From positions 1-64,000 of the forward strand of contig NCSJ02000039.1 in the NCBI GenBank assembly GCA_002812745.2: a DNA stretch of 64,000 bases, read 5' to 3'. The notes below the pieces were generated by a model that saw only the letters and a list, made by a program, of their open reading frames with translations, ran no database searches and was not told where the DNA came from. This stretch comes from Scytalidium lignicola (taxonomy: Eukaryota; Ascomycota; Leotiomycetes). Made by a program: the position numbers and the translations under genes. Positions within the stretch are counted from its first letter, which is position 1. Every line of letters begins with the position of its first letter. Positions 46,102 through 58,461 of the stretch are shown here, piece by piece.

Positions 46102-47535
46102 TCACACCTCCCAAACCTTTCCCAATACCAACATGTTAGGTGTATTCCTTCGCGAACTTCGATTACTCATACCCCTTGTCAGACTGCTTCTTGGTCCTTG
46201 GCTAAGAATCCACTCTGGGATTGGTGGTGTCATCTTTCTTTCTTCTTCTATTTCCTCATCTATCTTCTCTCGATCCTCCTTTTCCATGGCTCTTCTGATG
46301 CTGTCTAAGCTCGGACTATTTCCTAATGATCGGCTGGGTAAACTCCCACTCCTGATTCGATTTAAGGATACGATACTCTGACGATCTGAAATTACCTGGC
46401 CCGCGCCTGGAGCAGCTGTGACAACCGTCCCAGGTGTTGCTGCCGGGGGAGGTGTTGGCGAATCTGATCTGAATAGAGGGTGAATATGAGCTTCTCGCAA
46501 GCTTCCGTTTAAACTAGGTACTGGGGAACTGTTCCCAGTAATTTCTGTGCGACTGGGTGCCGGACTATGGCTGCGACCCCTTGGTCGGGTAATTGATGTC
46601 GAATCTAACTCAAGCGGGTGCCCAGGACTCGGACTCCTGCTATCTGTGGGACTTGCAGGTATCGTTTCTAAAAATCCAGAATTTGGCGACGAGGTCCCTA
46701 GAACTGCCTGATGATAATGAGGCTCTACTGCCGAAGTATCCCAAGAATCAAAGCCGTCCTCAATGGATGAAGTCCCGTCGCGATATCCAGAATCAAGTGA
46801 CTCTGGTCTCTTGGCAGGTGTCTGATTACCCGATATGAGTTTCGCCTTGGTAGTGATCGGACGCACAACTAATGATAGCGAATTCCGCATAGACGATTTG
46901 CCGCTAGAAGGTGGTGGCGATTTTGACTCAAGAGAGTTGCTCCCGCTCTGATTACCATTTTCTGAAAGGCTCCGGACTTGATTCTTCACGGTGTCTTTTA
47001 TTGCTGATAAACTGTAACTTGCCGATTCTGTTTGGAATGGTTGAACCTGTTTGTGGAAATCGGACCGCTGAATTAAGACAATAGCTACTATGAATACCGC
47101 CTGAGATATCAGAGATAGCACCCAAATCACTAAGGCGCCAGATGCTAAGTCCTTGGTAGACGAATTCAGTGTTCGATGAGGAAGTTCAGTAGTCCTACTC
47201 TTTATCACGCCAAGACCAACAACTGTGGCAGAAGCTGACAAAGTGCAGAAAACTCCGCAGAGGCCGGCCAGAAGATAGGTATGCTGTCGACCATGTCCGA
47301 AATCCTGAATGTGAGCCCCATCACGATATCGAAACTGCCTTGCAAGCAAGATTGATAATAGACTGGTATTAATAAAACTTAACACAGTAGCAACGATTTC
47401 AACTTCGTCGATCTTCATCCTGATATGCGCATCGGCGAGTGTAATGGCAAATATCAGGTTGAGAATCAACAGGACGGCCTCGCTAAGTAAGGCAAACACC
47501 CCCAGGGATATGAGAATGCTCCGAGGAACCGTCAT
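46102..47535 (-). CDS. Four-helix membrane protein with long cytosolic Ser/Pro-rich tail
   Basis: A single exon of 477 aa on the minus strand. Four hydrophobic segments fill the first third: about 7-33 (GVFALLSEAVLLILNLIFAI), 45-66 (VEIVATVLSFINTSLLSILL), 86-110 (TYLLAGLCGVFCTLSASATV) and 131-156 (LVIWVLSLISQAVFIVAIVL). The remaining 310 residues are polar and rich in Ser, Pro and Thr, probably disordered and phosphorylated. They end in a charged helix (RRAMEKEDREKIDEEIEEER) and a basic C-terminus. I recognise no named family. It resembles fungus-specific small tetraspanning membrane proteins of unknown function in the cell periphery. The start ATG at 47535 immediately precedes the first helix. 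Confidence 0.85.
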   Translation of the reverse strand: MTVPRSILISLGVFALLSEAVLLILNLIFAITLADAHIRMKIDEVEIVATVLSFINTSLLSILLARQFRYRDGAHIQDFGHGRQHTYLLAGLCGVFCTLSASATVVGLGVIKSRTTELPHRTLNSSTKDLASGALVIWVLSLISQAVFIVAIVLIQRSDFHKQVQPFQTESASYSLSAIKDTVKNQVRSLSENGNQSGSNSLESKSPPPSSGKSSMRNSLSLVVRPITTKAKLISGNQTPAKRPESLDSGYRDGTSSIEDGFDSWDTSAVEPHYHQAVLGTSSPNSGFLETIPASPTDSRSPSPGHPLELDSTSITRPRGRSHSPAPSRTEITGNSSPVPSLNGSLREAHIHPLFRSDSPTPPPAATPGTVVTAAPGAGQVISDRQSIVSLNRIRSGSLPSRSLGNSPSLDSIRRAMEKEDREKIDEEIEEERKMTPPIPEWILSQGPRSSLTRGMSNRSSRRNTPNMLVLGKVWEV

Positions 47536-50500
47536 GATGGGCCAGTAAGATAAAAAGGGTTTTATGAATCGTTATTGCGTGGCCAAGTACTTTGTATTTG
47601 CAACGCAAACTAGGAACGACTGACTGGTTCAAGACGCGCCGACGAGCGTCTCAATATTGCAATTGTTAGTAAACGAATGTGGATTGAACCTTTCCTGGAG
47701 CAGGCGGGCCCGTGAATGAACGCCTGACGTCGCAACCTGGAAGTGTAACGGCTGCACAGAGGCGCAACGGCCCTTTCTCGTATTTGATGGTTTTAAGTTC
47801 AGGTTGTCCTACCACTGGAGTGATTGAAGAACGTTACAAAATTTCCTATCAGAGATCCAAAGTGACCGTCTTACTGGGGTTGATTCACCGACTACGGATT
47901 CCTTGGACTCTCGTCTTGCGGTGTACCTCTGATGCGGTTGGTGGACTAGGTCGACGTGGACGACATCGGCTATCCGCAGATGAGCAACATAACAGTTAAA
48001 AGAATGGAACAATTCCACGCGGAGCGAATGGATCAAGCGAAGGTCAGGAGGATTGATGCCAGGTTCCAGTATCTTAGAATTAACGGTATGCGTATAGGAG
48101 CCTTAGAAATGGTATGTGAGTTTTGCGGGTCTTGATCTAGCACAGCGAGATTGTATGTCTTTGTGGGCAGCTGATCAACAGTCCACTTATAAAATTAACG
48201 ACCCAAAAGACACGAAGAAATGCCTTCGAAATCGCAATTTATATCTAGACAAAAGGCGTCAATTGGTATATATATTTTTTTAAAACGAGTGTGGAAAAGA
48301 TTATAAGNAAAAAAACAAAAAGATGACAATCCTCAATTCACCAACGGGAAAGGGCCATAATATCTATATGGGGGGGGATGGGGTGGAGAAAGGGCTCCAG
48401 ATGAACGCGTCGCGTCCCCATCAAAACCAGGGCTGTTGAGACTTTGCCAACCTTACCAAACATCCTAGCTCACTGAATTTCATACCTTGGTTGGGAAGTT
48501 CCCCGCGAAGACCTTGTTCCTTGAACCAAAATGTATAATTCGCGGCAGTAAGATTGAAAACGACACCCGCAAAGCCAATAGGCGCGTCGAGGGTCTGTCG
48601 GGTCTGGGCTTTTGACAAGAGTGCATCAGCCGTGTGGGTTGTTTAGTTTCCAGGCACACGACAGGTCGGAAGCCGGGAAAACCAAGGGACCGGGGCTGTG
48701 ATTGGAGCCGAGGGTGAGCGTTGCCCCGATTAATTATTTGAAAGCAATAGAAGATAGAAGGACGGAAGGACGACTTGCAGGCCGAGGGGAGAGGGGACGG
48801 GAGAGCAATGAGTTATTTTGAGAGAGGAACGAGCGTGCCGATGCCGAATTGTGCGGGTTTTGATTTTGAAAGGGCAGAGAATGGTGGGCTCTATTATTCT
48901 ACTTGTAGGACTTTCCAACAGCAAAAAAAGAAGCATAATGCGCCTATTCTACCAAACCCCTTCGAGCCTTAAAACTGGCGCGTTGCGGTGTGCTTGTATG
49001 GCTGTATGCTAAATCTATCTATCGTACCCTTACCACACGGCTCTCCTCAGATTGACCCCGTGCATCTCGTGTGTACCCAGTCCGATTCGAAAAAGAAAGA
49101 AAGGAAGGGTTTGGAATTGGAATTGGAACTGGGACCTGACACCAAACACCCAGTACCTGCATCCCTCCATTGCTCGCCAGAGGTAGGGGGAAAACGCCAT
49201 GTTTCTTGATTTATGATCCGCCCTGGACGACACGGGTGGGACAATGGATGACATGCGTCTGTGCAGAGTCAGGATCAGCCTTGCCGGGCTTTTTGCACAC
49301 TCTCTTTGCGAGTTGTTGCGCTTTCCAGCTGCTTGTTGTTTCGCTACGGAGCCAGGGAAGCTCACACCCGCGCCGCGGTTAGTCACCCACAGTGCAGGTT
49401 AGCAAGTATGAAGGGGCTAGGTCTGCCAGGTCGTCCAGGGCCTCCAGGGCCTCCAAGGTCCAGGCTCAGGAACCACCATGGAGACGGCATGCCGATTCCG
49501 GTATGGTTAAAGCACGTCAAATATCATATCTAGCTGAAAATTGCGATTCGATCGAGATCTGGGGCGTCTTTGGGGCTTGACTCGAAAAAAAGCCTCATAT
49601 GAGGAGCGAGGATGGAGGATGGTGTCCGGTTTGGCCCGGTGCCCATGGGGTGGGTTTGTCCTGCGCTGTAGTTCTGGAGAGGCTGTTCTAACCTTAACCT
49701 AGAATTGATGTAATTACAGTACTGGTATATGGGTATATAGGTTTATCGATTCCATAAAACTCCATTAATCTTAGCATCGACAACTGTGCTAATGATTTTC
49801 TTTCTTCTTTCTTTCTTTTTCAATATATTTAAATGATGAAGCGGAGAAGCGGAATAGTGAACAACTAAATACAATTCTTCGGATGATGGCTAACTTTTTG
49901 TTCCTGTACAGTATTATGGGCCGGGACGGGACCCTAAAAACATTACCAAGAATTTGCCAATTGTGGGTTGCTCATGAATCATGCATGAAGAAACATGAGA
50001 GATGAGAGAGAGAGAGGGAATCGCTAGAACAGATGCATCAACCAGTAACAATCCACACAGTGGAGAATCAATGACGTGGGTGTGTGGAATTCGTTCAATA
50101 ATATGGTTCTCCAATCCTGTTGATTACAATACTTTTATTGCATTGATTATTGATTTTCTCGAAATTAATATTACAATTTTCTCGGCACATAAGAGGGAGA
50201 AGTACGGTATCCGACCAGCTCTCATACTCTCACACTCTCACACCACCCATTGGTATACCGCAGTATGCGTTCCGTCGCACTTCTTTCATTTTTTTTCTTC
50301 TCTTGCTGTATGGTTATTAATAATACCCATTAATTAAGTTAACTATTCTTCAACTTGACCATTTTGCTTGAAAAATGACCTTGAGTGGGCCGCCCCGGTG
50401 TATCCACACACAAGTTTCGATAAAATTTTAAAATTAAATGCGGGAGGGGGGGGGCGGAGCGAGGGGTTGAAGAACTGCGCTTAGATTCTTTATAGTGTCT

Positions 50501-50569
50501 GCTGCCCCTCATTATTAGCTTATTTTCTAACTACCGGTGCTTATGATCTAAGAGATTAAAAAAACTGTC

Positions 50570-50622
50570 TAAAACAAAACAAAAACAAATAAACAAAAAC
50601 AAAAACATAAACAAAACAAAGG
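50570..50622 (+). repeat. (ACAAAA)-type low-complexity tract
   Basis: Imperfect ACAAAA and AAACA units for about 50 nt. No gene around it. Confidence 0.75.
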
Positions 50623-53600
50623 AATCGATAAAAAGGTGTTGGATTCAAAAGGTAATTTAAACATCGGTAAAGTCTGTAGGTTCAATTTTGATTTTAGCGC
50701 TGGCGTACCTTGCATGAAAAAGACTGCGTTGCTCAGATGTAGCTTTTCAGTTGTTCAAGTGTGTGCATCTGCGTTTTGGAGAAACTGGTCCCCTTTTTGT
50801 CAGAAACATCGGACCGCTCCGTCTGTACAGATATTCTGTTCGCATTTCCATGTATGTCTCAATGAATTTCTGTATACTGCACTGTACTGGATCCTGCGTG
50901 CAAATGTCTCCTTGCTCAGACCTAAATAGGGGTATTGGGTCCCTTCATTTTCTAAATCACGTCATTCTTTCTTTGTCTTTTGCGCCTGGTAGTCGGTTGT
51001 GATCGTCAGCAGTGCGGCAACGACAGCTTTTTTCACATGGTTGATATCTGCTCTTCAATCTAGTTCTATATTATATTCATGGTTCTTGTGCTGTCATTAT
51101 AACATTCTATTATCTCTCTCTGTTACCACCGCACCCTATCATCAGAAATGAACCAACAAACCTGGGATGATGTAAGAGATAGAGACATATGGAGTGTGAA
51201 CGAATCTGTCTGTGATAAGGTTGCGGGACTGCGGCGAAGAGTGAATAGTCCATAATGAGCTAAGTGATGTTTGCACGGCCATGCAAGATCACATGGTCAA
51301 AGCGTTTTCAGATTGTAAGGTTGTATGGTTAGTATGGCCGTTTCTTGTTCTGGATCATTATAAGGGAGGCCCCGGTGGGTAGAAGAGTATTGATCATGAT
51401 TTGGGATACCTCCTCATGCCGCAGGATTGCTCTCGTTCAACTATGTGCGAACCAGTTAGGGCAACAGTTAGGGCAACGAAGGCTACTCTCACAAGCGCAA
51501 CATGTTTTGGCTTTACAACATTCTCCATACGCAATCAGAATTTGGACCGCTACCCCACGATCCCTTGACACCGCTTCAGATATCAGGGGATTCAGCTAGA
51601 AAATTATTGGTGCAATCTTTCTTCTGGGGTGTCTGTTACTAGAAGCTGGTTCTCTGAGATAGATCGAGTTAGGTCAATCGGGATTAGGTGGCGTGAGCTG
51701 AATACACATCCTTTCCTAGCCAAGTGGTGATGCTGCTGAAATCGAACGGATGGAGAAGGGAGTAGAAATTTTTGGGGAAGGAGGGTGGCGGTATTCTCAT
51801 TTAAAAGATCTTCTCCAAATTCGCGAGTATCAACCACTCAGTTGTTAAGTTGAGTCCAAGAAGACGTTACTGCAAGGTAGACGAGACCTATTGACGGCAC
51901 GATGGAAGTGCAGCTGCGACTAACATGAACGGCAGCAGGGACTTGAAGACTTTCTTGTTCCAAAACCCAGTTCTTCCTTCTTCAACCTCTTTCCAAAAGG
52001 GTCTGACACCGCATAAATCATTCTGCTGGTAGGTTGTCTTGAAGGGGTTCAAAATATGCCACCCCCTTTTCAACTTGGGTCTAGGGCAAGAAAAAACAAA
52101 TTCTGACACTACCGTTTTATATACATCTCATCAATCTATGGATGAGAGTAAGTATTGTTCATTTTACTATTCTCTCCAATTATTCAACCTACAAGCCCAC
52201 AACGGTGCCTCATCCCTCGAAACTTAATCTAATCTACACCATCTAATGATGTTGGCGAGCATGGCCAGCCAGCCTCACACAACTCCTGTCTTTCTCCAGG
52301 ATTCATAAGCGAAACCTTTTGTCTCAAAACCACGTCTCTAATACGAAATAGAAAAGTTCCCCCGCGCTTTTCGACTGCCTAGGTGGCGATTTGTTTCAAA
52401 ACCTATCGAACTTCAGAAAAAAGCCGATAGATCCAAAATTTTCTCGAAGTCCGTATCAAAAAATGGTTGCAAAAGATCAACCCTATGCATAGGAACCGAA
52501 AAACGAGGGGAAGAAGAAGGGGGATTGCCGGATTGCATACACCGGTTCCCCCCTCCCTTCTTCCNTTTTTTCTCCTGGGCTATCATTTCCCATCGATAAA
52601 AGGAGAAAAGAAAGTTACCGTATTTTAACCATAAGATAGGAGGCAAACCCCACATTTATCAACAGAAACTCAAAAGATCTCCATAACCAGGTTGGAAATT
52701 GCTCAAATCGTATTTTGAAGATTGGGGGGCCGAGCAAGTGTGGAATCTGTTCTGTTCTGTTGTGATCGTTCAATGCAAAGAATTGGCTATTAATTACCTG
52801 CGACGTGTTCACGACACATGTACAGATTACCAGTAAAGAGAAAGACAACTATGACCTATCTATCTATATATAGCCAGTCGTTTTTGGACTTATTTCGATA
52901 GGAACCACGTTGGAGGGAGGAAATGGAGACCTGAACTACCTTGGTATTCCGTTAATATTATAGGATGTTTTTATGTTTATTTTTATGGANTTTTTATTCA
53001 GACTACTAATTAGGATTTTGNCAAAAAAAAAAAAAAAAACCCAAACTAACTATGCATATCATATTAATAATGTATAGAAAACCCAAATTGTGAGAAAAGA
53101 ACGCAAGAAAAATGAAAGTTTTATTGTCTTATTGCATATCTTTTTTTTATGCACTTCTTTTTGTCTCCGACGATCTACATATCAGATACACGGGTACGGA
53201 GTACAAATCACTTGCATTTTCGAAATACCCCGTACCCGTAACCGTACTATAATTCTTTGGCGCACACAGACAGCGAGGAGTATTTAATTAAAGAAAAGAA
53301 TAGAAAAAAAAATTCCCACAAATTTGGGGGAGAACGGTTACAGTACCGTGGTGTATCGTTAGAAAAAGTGGATAATGATGGTGGCTGGTGATTTTTGAAG
53401 CGGTGAACACACACAACACAACATACAAAAAAAGGACAGTGTGTCTATCAAAATCATCCGTGCGGTGTGTTCAGTACGGGAAATATAAATCTTTTGGGAA
53501 AGATTTCACNTTTTTTGACAAGGGAAGGGGGGTCTTAATCTCGATTTAACTTCACTGACTAGGTTTGGCCCTCCTTTTTTTGGATTATGTGAGAAAATCC

Positions 53601-56600
53601 TTGCGGGGCGGGAGAGAGAAGTACCGTTCCGTACCTAATCTTGGTGATTGCTGCTTGCGTATCCTTGCGGATAACTTTGAAATTGGGTTTTGATAAAAAT
53701 TTCCTTTTTGGTGTGTGTGATCACAAGTAGTTGGTTGTTGCCGTATGGATAAAGATTTGAGAGATGGAAAAGAATTTTCGGGGAGAAATTGATAGGTGAG
53801 ATGGGGCATATTCTTTTATGGCACACTTTTTCGGCAACATTATTTACAGTACCGTATGGTACCGTAATAGTATCATCTTTTTGATTTTAAGCTGCTTGGA
53901 GCAGCGTGGCCCTCCCGTCCCTGACGTAAGGTGAGATGGAGCTAAGAAGTCCTGCACTGATGAAATGCGCAGGGGTGTGTTGCTTACTTTACTGTTAGGC
54001 TCAGGAAGGATGATGACAAGCTTTGGAGCATGAAATTAAAATAAATACGAGCTTTATGAGATATATATGTGGAGAAGAAGTAAAAAAAAGACAAAATGGA
54101 AGTTGAAAGAGCAAACGGTCACTTAATTGTATTGTATGTATTTGCACCAAATGGGAGTTGCAAAATATGGTGTAACGTTAGGAGTGAATATTTTGATCTT
54201 CAAACGTTTTAAGCAGTCCTGGTATCCAAGGGCGTGCCAGGTTTAATTTCATGCAACATCGTTGGAGGGGAATTGGGGCACGTGCGAAACGTCCTTTCTT
54301 TAAGGCCTGAGGCGATGATGGCCACGCTAAGACTAGCCAATGCTAGCCTGCGCGGCCCCTGCGTAGTGGCCGATCCGTAGGCGCTGGATCCGTCGAGTCC
54401 GCGCTGCACTACCGGTACGAGTTACGGTCATGCTACAGTACCGTACTGCTGAATTTCACCTCGAATGGCCCCAGCGTTTTGTCTTTGCGATCTTACCATT
54501 GGGAGCACATTATAGCTCTCTTTACCACAGATGCGAGTTAGCATGAACCTCTGAGGTGATCCTGGGGCCTTTGGAGAAGAAGAAATCAAGGTTTGCGGAG
54601 TAAAGAGCAAAGAGCAGAGAAATTCAGATGCTGCCTCGAGCTCTTGTTGTGCTTATATCGCTTGCCGTCTAGACACAGGGGTCAATTGTCATGATTGAGC
54701 ATGCCTCCGGGAAGCGAGAACTTGATGGTCATTTGATGTTTGATCAGATGCGAAAACCACTTGTTCATCCAGTGAACTTCGGAGACGAGATCCGTCAGTG
54801 CAAATTAACAGCAGTCGATTCGTTCCCCCCCAAGACGAATGCCGGGACCTGAACAAACCAATAAATTTTCTCCTTTTCCCTTTTCAATGTTGTAATTTCA
54901 GTATTGCAGTACCGCCACGCTCCCATTGTCAGTCGGTCGTCAATAACTCTTCACTACTATACTGTAGCTTATTGAAAAGAAAGAAAAAAAAAAATCCATA
55001 TGCAACTTTCACATCTTAGGGGAGACTGGAGACTAGAGGATGCACTAGATTCGGGTTCGACGACCATTAATTCCCCCCTTCCTGCAGGTCCATTACTGTG
55101 CGGATATCTACACAGCAGGAAATCCTGGATTCAGAATCTTTTGCGCTCACCGCGACATTGACAAGAATGCATCAATTGCCGTAACACCACAATCGAGAGC
55201 GACAAACTGTAGGTGAGCTGTAAACAATTACGGTGCTTCTGCGCTATAATGTTATACAGCAATGCTATCATGCTGGGTGGAATTGGGAGCAAAAATGACT
55301 CGACCGGCCAACGGGGGGAGAGCTGGAGAAAAGCGCTTGTTGGGTCATCGATGGCGGCGCATGGCGGGCACACGCTTCCAAGCCCCACGACGCCAATGGC
55401 TAACCCCGTTACCCTCGCACTGCCGTCGAGCAGAGTTAGACATGGTGAGGGAAGACCCCTGCTCCGCTCACTCTTTCTGCTGATGGTGGTGTTGGCACTT
55501 CTGGCACTTCGATCGCAGGCGCATGTTGTGCTGGGCAAAGGGCAAAGGGCAAAGGGCGACACACCTCTTGGGGCGTGAGTGACTCTCGTCCTGCTCTTTG
55601 CTCAGCCCGTAGAGGAAGTACCACGCATCATCTGGCCGCCATGGCGAAACCAATAGGCTCATCGAGAGACGGATCTCGTGGGATGGGCAGGAGGTGTGCC
55701 ACGAGGCTTCGCACCAATGGCGGGGTGAGCCTGGACGTCGAGTAACTTATGGTCCNTTTTTTTTTTTTGCCACACTTGCCAGCGCTGACGATGGGCGGCG
55801 GCAGGAAACCTTTTTTCTTCTCTCCCAATTCTTCTACGCAGCGCCGCGCAGCGAGGAAATAAGCTCAGGGCCAGGGAGAAATCCAGGACGGCGCGCAGCA
55901 GCAGTTACGAAGGTGAAGCAGCATCCTAGCCACATATGTATGGGGATGGATCGGGAGGGATATATGGATGGGCAGGGACGCTGAAGGAGGAAAGAGCAGC
56001 TGGCTTGAGGGCCGGTTGTTGGCGGGCCCACTCATACGCCTTGCCCTTTAAAGGACCGACCTAGCTTTCATTCGCCTGCAGACATTGACAGGAACAGGAG
56101 TGTCCAGGTTGAAGGGGGAGCAAACAATGAGTGGCCTCCTCCTTGGGCCGTCCGAGTTGCATGATTAAATGTTCCTCTTCTTTTTCATTCTTATTCTTCT
56201 TCTTCTCTTGAGCAGGATGGTAATTGTTTTTAGATGTCATAATAATAATAATTTTTGGTGGTGTTTTCTTCGTGCACGCAGCACAGCGGAGGCTGACGAC
56301 CTTCACCTATCCCAGAACGGTCTGGCTGCCTCTGGCTGTGCTCTGGAATGTGTGAGGAAGCGTGGTTGGGAGCCTAAGGTACCACGGTACTTGGGCGAGT
56401 AGCCCTGGTCCAGCGGTCCCTGATCCCTGCTTGCCAGCTTTGATTAGCCTTCGCCATGCCCTTTCTCCCCCCAAACTAGCATGATTTACCGCCCTACCGC
56501 AGAGGCCATCATTTCCAGACCACCCAGTCATTGCATACCCTTCCCGCACTGCTCATTACGACGATCCAGCATCGTCGGTGAAGAGTGAGCACCAAGTGAG

Positions 56601-57428
56601 CACCGCACGCCCAAAAACCAAGCACGCACGCACGCAATACTCTATGTACTGTACGTCCGTACTGTACCTCTTTTCACCCTCGACGACCTGCTTTCCTAGC
56701 CCTCCCTAGAGCCCTCCCGTCGGGCCTCTTCTGGTGTCGAATCTTGTCGTGATGTTCTCTCGAGAGATCGTGACCCGTCGAATCTTGTCTTGGACCCCCC
56801 CGGCTGTCGTCCAGGTGCTGCCGTAGCGCTGGTGTGTCTCTTCGTTTCTCGACTAACTTGGTCGCGCAAGTGTTTGAGGGAGATCCACGACGCTTGGACG
56901 CAACACCACACCTCTTTGCAACCTAAACATTACTCTCTGCTTTCTTCCTTCGTTGATACCCTAAAACCCTCACGGATCACGTACACAACTCCTCGCCGAA
57001 CTCGTCCACCGTCGACCGCGTCTCTCCCCGTCTCTCTCGAATTTCGAAAAGTTGTTGCAGAGTGAATGTGCTCGTACCTCCAGACGTGCGGCAGTCGCCA
57101 GCGCCTTGAACCCAGCTCTTGAACCTCCTAAACCTCTCATAGCCTCATCCTGCGCCCTCACGACACGACTCTCGACAAACCACAACCTCCTCAATCGACC
57201 ATCGCGGCTGGTCCTGAACAGTAGATACCGGCGACGTAAATGGGATACAGCCTTCTGTGCGACACGATCGTGAACTTTCATGTGCACGTAGATGGTCTGA
57301 ACTTAGGCGGCTTGCAGATATTCAACGGCCCGCTGCCTACCTTCTCGCAATCCTCTTAGCACCACAATCCGCGTCCCGACAGCATCTCAAGTGGTTGGCT
57401 CTGAGCTGGAATTTCCTAGTTACCTACG

Positions 57429-57465
57429 AAGAGAAAGAAAGAAAGAAAGAAAGAAAGAAGAAAAA
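57429..57465 (+). repeat. (GAAA)n microsatellite in the Med15 5' region
   Basis: Seven to eight AAGA/GAAA units then an A run interrupted by an N at 57466, about 130 nt before the Med15 ATG. Confidence 0.85.
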
Positions 57466-57594
57466 NATTACAACTACGTCTGTGATAGAGTTTGAAGTCG
57501 GGCATCGTGAGAAGGAAGTCTTGGGCAGTGTGCAAAAACGTGAGGTCGGGCCTCTTCTGTGAAGGAGAGTGGCTTTGCCACACCGGTCGTCCAG

Positions 57595-58423
57595 ATGGCA
57601 GCGAATTTCCAGCACATGGGCGGCCAGATGATGCCAAACCAGCAGCAGCGGCCGCCCCAGAATGGTGCTCCAACTCAGATTAACCAACTCATCTTCCAGA
57701 CCCTGAATGCACAGACTGGGCCCCTCACGGGCTGGCAGGCGGGCGTACTGATACAAGAACGAATATCTTTGATCTCAAATATGTGAGTGCACACGAGCGC
57801 TTGAATCATCATTATTCTTTCCTTTTCTACCCCCCATCTCGTTAAGCATTTTGGCTTGATCGTGCCAGGCGAATTACAGATTGGACTGACCTCATAATGT
57901 TGCAGCATCGGTAATTTACGTCTCGCCAGCCAACATCAGGCGAACCCTCCTCCTATGTCTAAAATGATGGAGATAGGTTTGAAATTCGAAAAAGATATTT
58001 TTGAAAAATCCGTAGATAAGGTACGCATGTCCCTTTGACCACCCATACCAGCGCATCTCTTTTCTAACATTGGCGTAGGAGCAATACAAAAAGGAAGTCC
58101 AGCAAAAGCTAGATCAATTGCTAGAAAGGAGGGCGCAACATCAAGCTGCACTTCAACAGAATATTAACGCGCAAGCTCAAGCTCAGGCACAGCAGCGACA
58201 GTTGATGATGAATCAGAACAACATGCCAGGACAGATGCCTAATACCCTGCCTGGCCAACAACCACAAATTCCCTTTCACCACCTTCAACACCAGATGCAA
58301 GCTTCACCTATTCCTGGCCAACAACCTCAACAAATGGGCTTGGGTATGTCAACCGATGGGATGCCCCAAAATATGACGCCACAGCAGCAGCAGCAATTTC
58401 AGTTGGTCATGCAACAGAGGCAA

Positions 58424-58461
<38 letters not shown>

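Larger units (their letters stand above)
47536..57594. other. Ten-kilobase gene desert upstream of Med15
   Basis: No frame here has a recognisable domain or consistent splice structure on either strand. It has an (ACAAAA)-type tract at 50570-50622, homopolymers with Ns (48308, 52565, 52990, 53022, 53510, 55756, 57466), a (GAAA)n tract at 57429-57465 and at least eight GTAC-type motifs between 53190 and 56670. A 13-residue collagen-like frame near 49420-49465 is simple sequence. It is the presumed regulatory and 5' UTR region of Med15 and the promoter of the minus-strand membrane protein. A long non-coding RNA or a rapidly evolving gene cannot be excluded. Confidence 0.5.

Noticed and set aside
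49392..49580. Collagen-like GPP frame
   Set aside because: Only about 13 residues of repeat from a CCAGG/GGCCT simple sequence, with no signal peptide or extension.
57257..57562. Possible 5' coding exon of Med15 near the GAAA repeat
   Set aside because: The frame runs through the microsatellite and an N, and the KIX domain starts normally from the ATG at 57595.
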